From contig NZ_VEBF01000005.1 in assembly GCF_007676705.1 (NCBI RefSeq), positions 1 to 64,000 on the forward strand: 64,000 nucleotides of DNA, read 5' to 3'. The DNA comes from Paenibacillus xylanexedens. Lineage in GTDB: Bacteria; Bacillota; Bacilli; Paenibacillales; Paenibacillaceae. The notes beneath the pieces were generated by a model that saw only the letters and a program-made list of their open reading frames with translations, ran no database searches and had not been told where the DNA came from. The translations under genes were made by a program, and so were the position numbers. Positions 35,160 to 43,128 of this stretch are shown piece by piece; the stretch's first letter is position 1; every line of letters starts with the position of its first letter.

Positions 35160-36584
35160 TTATTCTCTGATCGCAATTTTCACATTGCTGAGTTGAGCAC
35201 TGCCTTGACTGACGAACAAGCCTAGCTTCCCTTGAAGAATATCATACATTCTGGCACTCATCGCAATTTCATCGTCCACGTAAATTTCGCATATCGATCC
35301 GTCAATATACACTTTGATTTCATAAGAACGATTGGGAACAAGCTGAACGGGGCGTTCCAGCTCAACCTCATAAGGGAACGTCTTTCCCCCTTCTTCCGAC
35401 TGCATAATCGCCCCCCGAAAGGTAATGCGGTTCCGCTGTGGTTCCAGCGTGACATAATAGGCCGCATCTAGAGTGTCTTTTGTCCGGAGCATGAACCCAA
35501 CACCTTGAGTTTGTTCAGAGAATGAGACAATAGCTGATATTTTACATTGATCGGGTAAATCTTCCGGAGTTGTACAACCGGCAAACCTATACGGTGACTC
35601 GCAAGAGATCGATCCGTCTGCGAACTCCCACTCTCCAATAATACCATTGAATTGAACAGGCAGCGTTTTGGCAAAAGCGGCATCAACTGTTTCCGGTACT
35701 TTTACGCCAAGGGTGCCATCCGCCCGTTGAACGATTTCATGAACAATCAGATTCCCACCCCAGTCCCAAGTGTCGTAATCCTTGCCAAGGGACTTCGGCG
35801 GATTCCAGCCGAATAAATCGTCATTCTTCGTCGGATTCCATCCAAACAGATAGCGCTTCTCACCGTCTGAAACGGATTTGGCGGCATAGTAGGCACGACC
35901 GTCGAAGGCATCTTCCTTTGGAGTAATCCAAGGGCCTTCCAGGGAACGGCTCATCCGGTAAAAAGTCGCAAATCGTCCGGTATAAGAGGAGTAGATCAAA
36001 TACCACCAATCCCCGATCCGAAACAAATCGGGACATTCGTGTGCCCCCACGTGCAGATTTGGCGAGTACAGGGGCTCGCGGTACTCCCAAGCTTTAAGAT
36101 CCTTGGATGATAGCAGTGCGGTGCATCCCTTTCGATTAGTTGGCCCTTTTGCCATCGCTGCAAGCAACATCCAGTACTGGCCTTCCTCTTCATTCCAGAA
36201 TACGAAGGGATCACGCCAATCGGATAGCTCATATATGCGGTCGTCAGCGGTAAAGGTATCCTCAGGGATCGCCTCCCATGTCTTGAAGTCTCTACTTATC
36301 GCATGGCATACCCACTGCTTGCCTTCAGGAAATATGCAATAGAACATATGGTAGATGTCGTCCACTTTCAGAACGTGACCGGTGCCGCCTTCGATCTTGC
36401 AAGCTCCTTCTTCCCGATAATTCACAAAATCCTTCGTTCCAATAAGATACCAGCCGTGATCCAGGCCCTCCCGGTAGTTATCTCTCCATCCGTGCAGATA
36501 GAACAGCTTAAACTCCCCGTCTTCATAATATGGAATAACGTCTCCTACCCATGCGTTATCCGGCCGATAGAAAAATTCCTTCAT
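35160..36584 (-). CDS. GH32-like beta-fructosidase-fold enzyme, divergent
   Basis: 474 residues, no signal peptide. An N-terminal propeller (about 1-310) resembles clan GH-J: a first acidic block near WVGDVIPYYEDGEFKLFYLHG (Asp at 15 in the nucleophile region), then SDWRDPFVFWNEE for the RDP motif and GAHECPDLFRIGDWWY with the acid/base Glu. The C-terminal beta-sandwich carries VELERPVQLVP and IDGSICEIYVDDEI. The usual WMNDPNG is absent, so this is a distant subgroup and the substrate is open. Its ATG overlaps the stop of the GH172 gene (ATGA), which suggests tightly linked function, perhaps on the product of GH172. Confidence 0.78.
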   Translation of the reverse strand: MKEFFYRPDNAWVGDVIPYYEDGEFKLFYLHGWRDNYREGLDHGWYLIGTKDFVNYREEGACKIEGGTGHVLKVDDIYHMFYCIFPEGKQWVCHAISRDFKTWEAIPEDTFTADDRIYELSDWRDPFVFWNEEEGQYWMLLAAMAKGPTNRKGCTALLSSKDLKAWEYREPLYSPNLHVGAHECPDLFRIGDWWYLIYSSYTGRFATFYRMSRSLEGPWITPKEDAFDGRAYYAAKSVSDGEKRYLFGWNPTKNDDLFGWNPPKSLGKDYDTWDWGGNLIVHEIVQRADGTLGVKVPETVDAAFAKTLPVQFNGIIGEWEFADGSISCESPYRFAGCTTPEDLPDQCKISAIVSFSEQTQGVGFMLRTKDTLDAAYYVTLEPQRNRITFRGAIMQSEEGGKTFPYEVELERPVQLVPNRSYEIKVYIDGSICEIYVDDEIAMSARMYDILQGKLGLFVSQGSAQLSNVKIAIRE

Positions 36585-38251
36585 CTTTTATCCCTCCTGG
36601 TGTTTAAAGTAACTAAGCGGTCATTGACCGAAACAGGCCTATAATCATCGCTTGTGCACCGCTCCTGATACCAATAAACCGTGGAGGCATACAAACATTG
36701 GTTATTTGGGCCCCATTGATTCTCTTTATATTTCTCAATAAATCCCTCGAAGGAGTTCATGAAGGGAATGTTATCACAAATATGAAATCGGCTAACCGAG
36801 GTATGTCCGTTCGCATCCAATTCGATAAACGGCTGACTGGCGAAAGCACTGTCAAACATCGGGAAGGGAGGCTCAGCCGCCCAGGCATAGCCGATGTAGT
36901 CCTCGCTGCCCGTTCCGAAAGTGGACGGAAAGGATTCGCCATCCACGAAAAATTTCTCGTCCCCTTCTCCCCACCACCAATCAATCGTTTTTCGATCCCA
37001 ACGCCCATACCACCAGGTTTCGGCTTCCTCATCGGGTTTCTCCCAGGTATTGTACACGTGAAGGTGAACGCCGCAGAACCTTCCCCGGCCTTTCGTCAGC
37101 AGCAGAGGCCAATCCGGCCAGCGATCCCCTCCTTCTTTGAAGCGCTCCATGTCCAGATCCAGATAATCGTCCCGGTGCCATTTCGCATGAAAACGCAGAA
37201 GATCGTTAGTATGAGATGCTCTTAAGGGAAAATAACGGATATCAGCTGATATCTCACACGGCTGCGTTCCATCATTTTCAATTTCGATCCTGGCGCCTTC
37301 CGAAAACGGCATATACCAGTAACTGTACATTTCATGTTCATTCATACCTAGAGGCAGAGAGCGGTACGGCTTGATGCCAGGAGCGCTTCCAAAAAAATCA
37401 CCCAGTGGAGCCCATACGGAGGGATCTACTTCATTGTCCCATTTCATTAAGATGGCCAATTGCCTAACCAAGATCCGCTGCTGTTCCTCGCTCTTTCGTC
37501 CAAGGTCAGTCCTGATCCGGATCATGGAGATAGCGCCGGCCCCCTGCTTATCAAAAAGCACCGCCTTGCCCCCTGCTGGTACGGATACCGTAACGTTCTC
37601 GAGGGAAGACCCTTCCGTATTCAAGAAAGAATCGATTCCTCTTTGCTGTAATACCCGATCCGCTTCGGCCAGTGCAATAGCTGACTCCTTGTCGATTCTA
37701 CCATCAAAGGACGGCAGTTTGACTTCGGAAGGGAACGAAGTATAAGTGATGTGATAATAAGCGCCCCAACCTTTATCCAACAGCACCTTGCAATGTTTTT
37801 GAAAGGGAATCGGAATGAAGCTGTTTCTTCCGCGGGATAATGTAGGCGACAGATTCGGAAAATTGGCCGGGGGCCCTTCCCGGTTGAATTTTTCAAAATA
37901 ATCCCGGAAGGGTTGATTGATCACAGGGGTATCGGCATGATCAATATAAATCCGGATATTTCCATCTTCCGGAAGCGCAGACCAGAATCTCCAGATCACG
38001 CCAGGACCGTCCAGTTCCATAGCGACGATGCTGTCCCCTTCCTTACGAATGAAGCCTCCTCCGTCATTGTTGGCTCCCCAATTCTCGTATAAGCCGGTCT
38101 CGGCATTATAAACAGAACTTCGGTCAAAGCTTGAGAAGCATCCTGATTTCTCACCGGCCTGCGGCGGTACCGTCAGCGATTCAAAGTCATACAGTCTTCT
38201 CACAAGGTCCTTATATAAATAAGATTGCTGCCCTTGCTTGGCTTGAGTCAC
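36581..38251 (-). CDS. GH172 (DUF2961) glycosidase, possible difructose dianhydride or alpha-fructofuranosidase enzyme
   Basis: 556-residue cytoplasmic protein of the DUF2961 family, seen in the N-terminal ASFDR-like SSFDRSSVYN, GPGVIWRFWSA, IRIYIDHADTPVI and the later FGTGSEDYIGYAWA and RFHICDNIPFMNSFEGFIEKY. Known GH172 members include the Bifidobacterium enzyme that makes and cleaves difructose dianhydride I (alpha-D-fructofuranosidase) and bacterial D-arabinanases. Flanked by GH32 genes under one LacI regulator, a fructose-type substrate is the better guess here. GTG start with GGGAG before it. It lies 94 bases after the secreted GH32 gene. Confidence 0.85.
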   Translation of the reverse strand: MTQAKQGQQSYLYKDLVRRLYDFESLTVPPQAGEKSGCFSSFDRSSVYNAETGLYENWGANNDGGGFIRKEGDSIVAMELDGPGVIWRFWSALPEDGNIRIYIDHADTPVINQPFRDYFEKFNREGPPANFPNLSPTLSRGRNSFIPIPFQKHCKVLLDKGWGAYYHITYTSFPSEVKLPSFDGRIDKESAIALAEADRVLQQRGIDSFLNTEGSSLENVTVSVPAGGKAVLFDKQGAGAISMIRIRTDLGRKSEEQQRILVRQLAILMKWDNEVDPSVWAPLGDFFGSAPGIKPYRSLPLGMNEHEMYSYWYMPFSEGARIEIENDGTQPCEISADIRYFPLRASHTNDLLRFHAKWHRDDYLDLDMERFKEGGDRWPDWPLLLTKGRGRFCGVHLHVYNTWEKPDEEAETWWYGRWDRKTIDWWWGEGDEKFFVDGESFPSTFGTGSEDYIGYAWAAEPPFPMFDSAFASQPFIELDANGHTSVSRFHICDNIPFMNSFEGFIEKYKENQWGPNNQCLYASTVYWYQERCTSDDYRPVSVNDRLVTLNTRRDKR

Positions 38252-38344
38252 GCTGTATACTCCCTTCTTGCTTACCTGTTGATCTTCTCCATTTCGAATG
38301 ACAAGCTGCTCTGACTGCTCGGTTTGTTTGCGGTGACCACAGAG

Positions 38345-41300
38345 TTATTCGGAGGGCTGGTAGGACCGGCTGGATCGATTGGATTGGCCGAGGTATTTTG
38401 GAGTAGTCGGGTTATTCACCTTAACCGGTACATTGAAGTCATCGACGTTAATATGTCCAAAACCACCTGTGGATTGGTCAACCACCTTAATATAAAGCTC
38501 CTCGCCGATATACTGCGACGCATCCCAAATTTTCCGTTGATACTCCTCATAATTGGTGGCAGTCTCTTTAAATAGCTCTTTGCCGTCCGACGCCCGGACC
38601 AGCGCAACATACAGTTTATCGATATCACGCCCGCCGCTGACCAAGAAGTTGAGTTTACCGTTCCCGCCAAGGATGAAGTTCTGTGATTTAAGCGTTCCCG
38701 TTAAACTGTCACCGCCGGCTTCCTCATTGAAGCCCCACAAATGATAGCCTCCGGGAATTTTATGGGACGGATTGAAATAAATCGTGTCCCAGAAAAACTG
38801 GGCATCGGTCACATGGACATTCTGGAACGCGTCTCCTTCTGTAATCCAGCCTGTTAAGTCGCCTGTGGCAAAATCATGGTTAGGCAGGTCCGTAATATCG
38901 GTGTATACGGAGTTGTCCCAGTTGTCAGGCACATCGACCGGAGCAGCCGGTTCACCCATCAAGGCATTCATATTCCATACTTCCATCGACTTGACCGTTA
39001 TATCGTTGTCGCCCCAGACCTGCAAGCCCAAGGAGTCGTATCTACCTACGTAGACGCGGGTTGTCAGTTTTTTCTTGTAATTGGCAAAGGCTTCAACAAC
39101 CGAGCGATCGAGGAAGATATGCAGCTTTAAATTCTCCCCGTCAAGATCTACGTACCCTCCTTGAATGCCGTCCACGCGCACATCCGGATCAATGCTGCTC
39201 TTAGTTCGGTCCACATTGAATGTCTGGTCGGTCTTATCGTAGTAGATCAGAGTTTCCTCTTGGCCGTTATCGGAGCGTCGCACCTTGAGACCGAATTTCT
39301 GAGCTTCGCCTGGATCGATCTCCATCACGATCTCCAGCATGTCACCCTTGACATTTTGGATCAATTGATTGGCGGCAGCCAAATTTTTGTCTGCGAAATC
39401 AACCACCTTATCTCCCCGTAGACTCTGCAATTCCTCAATAGGCTCAATGCGCAATTCATCATTCTCATCCAAGCTCAGGGAAATCGGCAGTGCCAGATTA
39501 TGAGCCCATCCAGCCTGATATTCAGCCTGCGGCGTTCTCACATTTTGCACCATGGAGTATACGACCGTTCTTCCATCAGGTGTAACCATTCCGCTCTCTG
39601 CGGTCAAATAACCATCCCCCACATCCATTTTGGAGGGAGCGTCCTGATCAGGTATAAACTTGAAGTTATCTCTATCCCAGGTTCCAATCCAGTAAAAGAC
39701 TTCAACATCTCTTTGTACATCGTCAGCTGGAGGAACATGCTCTGGCTTCTCATGGGGATTAACCATAAAGATATATTTTTGTTGTCCTGCACTATCCTCA
39801 CCTAGCGGCAGTAATACTGGCAGTTCCCATACCGTACCGAGCTCTGGATAAAGATTTCTATCACTAACATACAACGGTCCCTTATACTCCCAGTTGTACA
39901 TATCGTCAGACACATACACCAGTGCTGTACCACTACTGAAGTCTTTAAGACCGGATGTCACCAGCTGATACCACTTGTCGGTCTCTTGGTCATACCATAC
40001 AAAAGGATCACGGAACTCATTATGGATACCATTGCCGTTCTGCTCCGTTACCGGCTCAGGATATTTCACCCATTGCTCCAAATTAGGGTCCGACAGATCA
40101 GCTGGAGTCGCCAGGCCCGTTCTTTGATTTGGTGACAAAGAGTCATTTCCAGCGGTATAGAACAGAACAGGATTGCCCTCACGATCATACGCTGCGCTAC
40201 CTGACCATGCACCGTCCGGATCAAGAGTTCCCGCTTCTGGTGCAAGTGCAGGCCTCACATTTTCCCAATGCACCATATCGTCACTCACCCAATGTCCCCA
40301 GTGGATTTGATGCCAGAATGGACCTTGCGGGTTATGCTGATAGAATAAATGATACTTGCCGTTATAATAAATCGGTGCATGCGCTTCATTCATCCAGTTT
40401 TGAGGAGGCATCGCATGATACTGCGGACGGTGCTGATCACCCTCAAACACACTAGGATCCTCGTCAATGTCACCATTTGGAATTTCCGGAACCGCACCGC
40501 CGTGAAGCGCCTTCACATTCTCATACTCAGCAAGGATCTCTTGACCCGTGAGCGCTTTGTTCTGCAGTTTCACTTCATCGATAAGTCCGCTGAACATATT
40601 GTAGGAGAATAATCCCGCAAACTCTGCAGATCTATTGTTTTTTCCGATTATCAGCTTTTCCGTAGAAGGTGTAATCGGAACGTTGACAGGGGTTGCTTGA
40701 GAAGCTACTTCCTGACCATTTAAATATAATTTAATGATTCCGTCCTTTTTGTCGAACGTAGCTGCCACGTAATTCCATTTGTATTTTTCGAGTGGATGGT
40801 CTTTGACCCATACCTGAATCCACTGTCCGCTAATTCCGACCTGCATTGACCATGTGCCGTGCCGGTACATCCCCAAAGCAAATCCTTCTGTCTTATCCTG
40901 ATCAGACTGGTTTACGATAGCAGACAGCTTGTTTCCGTCTCCCCATTCGTAGCTGCGCGGAGCGACCCATGCTTCAAGCGTTAACGCGTCACTTACTGGC
41001 ACGGCATCCTTTGCGTTGACCTCGATATCATTTGAGTATCCATCGAATAGCAAGGCGCCACCTTTTACTCCGCGCGGAGTCCATCTTGGATCTTTGGAGT
41101 CCATATATCTGGCATTATTAAACACGTAGTTTACATCATGCTCAAGATTGCTTACTTGCTCAAGCGCCTTTTTTCCTACGCCTTCATCAAGATTCATGTA
41201 GAAAATGGTTCCCGTACTATTCGCTTGAAAAGCGTCAACGGATATACGTGCTTGATTGGATTGATCGATAACTTTGACATAAAGTCTCTTATTGTAGTGC

Positions 41301-42931
41301 TTCTGCATTTTCCATGAAATCTTCTCATTCGCATTGACATCCCCGGTCTTCTCAAGCAACGTGTTAGTGCTGGCATCATATAATGCCACGTAGGCTTCCT
41401 GTGGATTAACGATGTCTAAAACAGTGAAGTTAATTGTCCCGGTCCCTCGAAGCGTAAAGGTATTGGAGGTAATCGAGCCCTGTCCTTCCAAGGAGGATTT
41501 GGCATAATAGTTACCTTCTTTACCAGCTTGGGCATCATTCTTCACTTGAAAAGCGTTGTCCTCAACGGTCCAGCTCTCTAAATTCCCGGTTTCAAAGCTG
41601 GGATTCTGGATTTCAGTCGGCATAATGTTATCTGCCATGACTCCTTCTTCCGGCACGAGTTCATTGAAGGTGTGGAAGGCGTCCGCAAAGATTACTCCCC
41701 AATCCGCGTGCCCATTATCGACGATCTCCACATACAGCTTCTTCCCGATATACTTGGAGAGATCGGCTTTATATTGCTCCATATTCGCGAGTCTCAGGCC
41801 CTGTGCCGGATACGGGAACCCGGACTCGTTAAATTCGGTGTTGCCGTACCTGGCAATCAGTTCACCTGTGTCCGCATTGATGACGTTCACATACACTTGA
41901 TCCGTATGCTTGCCTCCGCCCAGTCTGAAGGTAATCCAGCCTGTTCCGCCCAGCTCGAAGGTGCTGGAACGAAGCTTACCTGTCGCAGTCTCGTTATACT
42001 TCAATCCGTTTAAATGATATGTGCCTTCCTGGTTATACGGGATTTGTTCAACCCAATAGGTGGTTTCGTCCGACACGCTGTTCGGACCAAACGCTTCTCC
42101 TTCTACAACCGTCCAGCCTGTTAAGTTCCCGGTTTCAAAGCTGGGATTCTCAATTTGATAGCGTTTGAAATCCGGCTTGATATCCGTGGCGATAATTCCT
42201 TCAGCCGGCTCGGATTCATGATACATGAAGAATGCATCCGCAAAGATCACGCCCCAGTCCGTGGTTGCATTATCGACGATCTCCACGTACAACTTTTTGC
42301 CCAAATATTCGGAAAGATCCGCCTTATATTGCTCCATATTGGCAAGCCGCAAGCCCTGGTCGGGATTCGGGAAGCCAACGTCAGCGAAGGCGCTATTGCC
42401 ATACCGGGCAATGACCTGCCCCGTCTGGGCTTCCACGATATTTACATATGCCTTGTTTGGATTTTTGCCACCGCCAAGCTTGAAGCTGATCCAGCCGCTG
42501 CCGCCCAGCTCGAAGGTGCTGGAACGAAGCACACCGGTCGCAGCCTCGTCATGCTTCCAGCCGTTTAGATGATAAGTACCTTCCTGATTGTACGGGATTT
42601 GTTCCGCCCACCAGGTTGTTTCATTCGATACGCTGTCCTGACCGAACGCTTGACCTCTGACAACCGTCCAGCCTGACATATCCCCAGTTTCGAAGCTTGG
42701 ATTTTGGATTTGATAGACTGTATCCGTAACTGACAACCCCTCGTCAGCCTTGGGAATATGATAGACCGAATCCGTAACCGACAATCCCATGTTCACCTGT
42801 AGACTGAGTGCTTCCTCAACATCAGCCATGGATTCGGCTGCGACCGAGATTCCGGGAGCTGCAAGCTGAAGAACCATCACCCCTATAACCATTCTGGAGA
42901 TCCATACTTTGTTTCTTTTGGCTTCTCTCAT
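38345..42931 (-). CDS. Large secreted GH32 enzyme with repeat modules and LamG, Glu in place of the usual nucleophile
   Basis: 1528 residues: signal peptide (VMVLQLAAPGISVAAE), three repeat modules starting at about 76, 261 and 442 (NPSFETGxxxGWTV; YNQEGTYHLNG), a LamG domain (about 580-790), a GH32 catalytic part (about 835-1330) and a fourth repeat module (from about 1350). The GH32 nucleophile motif WMNDPNG reads WMNEAHAP, with Glu at 849; FRDPFVW and WELPVLLPLG follow, where ordinary enzymes have WECPD. Fructanotransferases of GH32, such as cycloinulo-oligosaccharide or levan fructotransferase, are candidates besides levanase. No wall-anchor motif is seen. AGGAGG seven bases before the ATG. 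Confidence 0.85.
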   Translation of the reverse strand: MREAKRNKVWISRMVIGVMVLQLAAPGISVAAESMADVEEALSLQVNMGLSVTDSVYHIPKADEGLSVTDTVYQIQNPSFETGDMSGWTVVRGQAFGQDSVSNETTWWAEQIPYNQEGTYHLNGWKHDEAATGVLRSSTFELGGSGWISFKLGGGKNPNKAYVNIVEAQTGQVIARYGNSAFADVGFPNPDQGLRLANMEQYKADLSEYLGKKLYVEIVDNATTDWGVIFADAFFMYHESEPAEGIIATDIKPDFKRYQIENPSFETGNLTGWTVVEGEAFGPNSVSDETTYWVEQIPYNQEGTYHLNGLKYNETATGKLRSSTFELGGTGWITFRLGGGKHTDQVYVNVINADTGELIARYGNTEFNESGFPYPAQGLRLANMEQYKADLSKYIGKKLYVEIVDNGHADWGVIFADAFHTFNELVPEEGVMADNIMPTEIQNPSFETGNLESWTVEDNAFQVKNDAQAGKEGNYYAKSSLEGQGSITSNTFTLRGTGTINFTVLDIVNPQEAYVALYDASTNTLLEKTGDVNANEKISWKMQKHYNKRLYVKVIDQSNQARISVDAFQANSTGTIFYMNLDEGVGKKALEQVSNLEHDVNYVFNNARYMDSKDPRWTPRGVKGGALLFDGYSNDIEVNAKDAVPVSDALTLEAWVAPRSYEWGDGNKLSAIVNQSDQDKTEGFALGMYRHGTWSMQVGISGQWIQVWVKDHPLEKYKWNYVAATFDKKDGIIKLYLNGQEVASQATPVNVPITPSTEKLIIGKNNRSAEFAGLFSYNMFSGLIDEVKLQNKALTGQEILAEYENVKALHGGAVPEIPNGDIDEDPSVFEGDQHRPQYHAMPPQNWMNEAHAPIYYNGKYHLFYQHNPQGPFWHQIHWGHWVSDDMVHWENVRPALAPEAGTLDPDGAWSGSAAYDREGNPVLFYTAGNDSLSPNQRTGLATPADLSDPNLEQWVKYPEPVTEQNGNGIHNEFRDPFVWYDQETDKWYQLVTSGLKDFSSGTALVYVSDDMYNWEYKGPLYVSDRNLYPELGTVWELPVLLPLGEDSAGQQKYIFMVNPHEKPEHVPPADDVQRDVEVFYWIGTWDRDNFKFIPDQDAPSKMDVGDGYLTAESGMVTPDGRTVVYSMVQNVRTPQAEYQAGWAHNLALPISLSLDENDELRIEPIEELQSLRGDKVVDFADKNLAAANQLIQNVKGDMLEIVMEIDPGEAQKFGLKVRRSDNGQEETLIYYDKTDQTFNVDRTKSSIDPDVRVDGIQGGYVDLDGENLKLHIFLDRSVVEAFANYKKKLTTRVYVGRYDSLGLQVWGDNDITVKSMEVWNMNALMGEPAAPVDVPDNWDNSVYTDITDLPNHDFATGDLTGWITEGDAFQNVHVTDAQFFWDTIYFNPSHKIPGGYHLWGFNEEAGGDSLTGTLKSQNFILGGNGKLNFLVSGGRDIDKLYVALVRASDGKELFKETATNYEEYQRKIWDASQYIGEELYIKVVDQSTGGFGHINVDDFNVPVKVNNPTTPKYLGQSNRSSRSYQPSE
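41608..42710. repeat. Two adjacent ~550-bp direct repeats within the secreted GH32 gene
   Basis: Bases around 41608-42155 and 42155-42710 encode modules of about 183 residues that share long identical DNA stretches, for example the block around GCTCGAAGGTGCTGGAACGA (41951 and 42508) and CGGTTTCAAAGCTGGGATTC at module borders. A third, more distant module lies before them in the reading direction of the mature protein and a fourth near the C terminus. DNA identity points to recent internal duplication. Confidence 0.7.
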
Positions 42932-43109
42932 CTACGAGCCTCCTTCGTCATTTCTTATTCATGCAAACATTCATACGTAATTTTGAAATGGCTCTCCGTA
43001 TACAAGGATGCATAGTCATGAAGTAAGAGAGGCGTGAATGAAGCGTTTCCATCCCGAGGGGTGCTAAGTGGCTTAAGTGTTAGTTACATTACCCATATGG
43101 TATAGTAAG

Positions 43110-43125
43110 GAGCGCCTAGGCGCTC
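43110..43125 (-). other. Short hairpin after the LamG-GH32 gene
   Basis: GAGCGCC-TA-GGCGCTC, a perfect 7-bp palindrome, four bases after the stop of the upstream gene, inside the 197-base gap before the secreted GH32 gene. CCATATGG occurs on both sides. No T-run follows, so it is more likely an mRNA-stabilising or processing hairpin than a terminator. Confidence 0.5.
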
Positions 43126-43128
43126 ACG

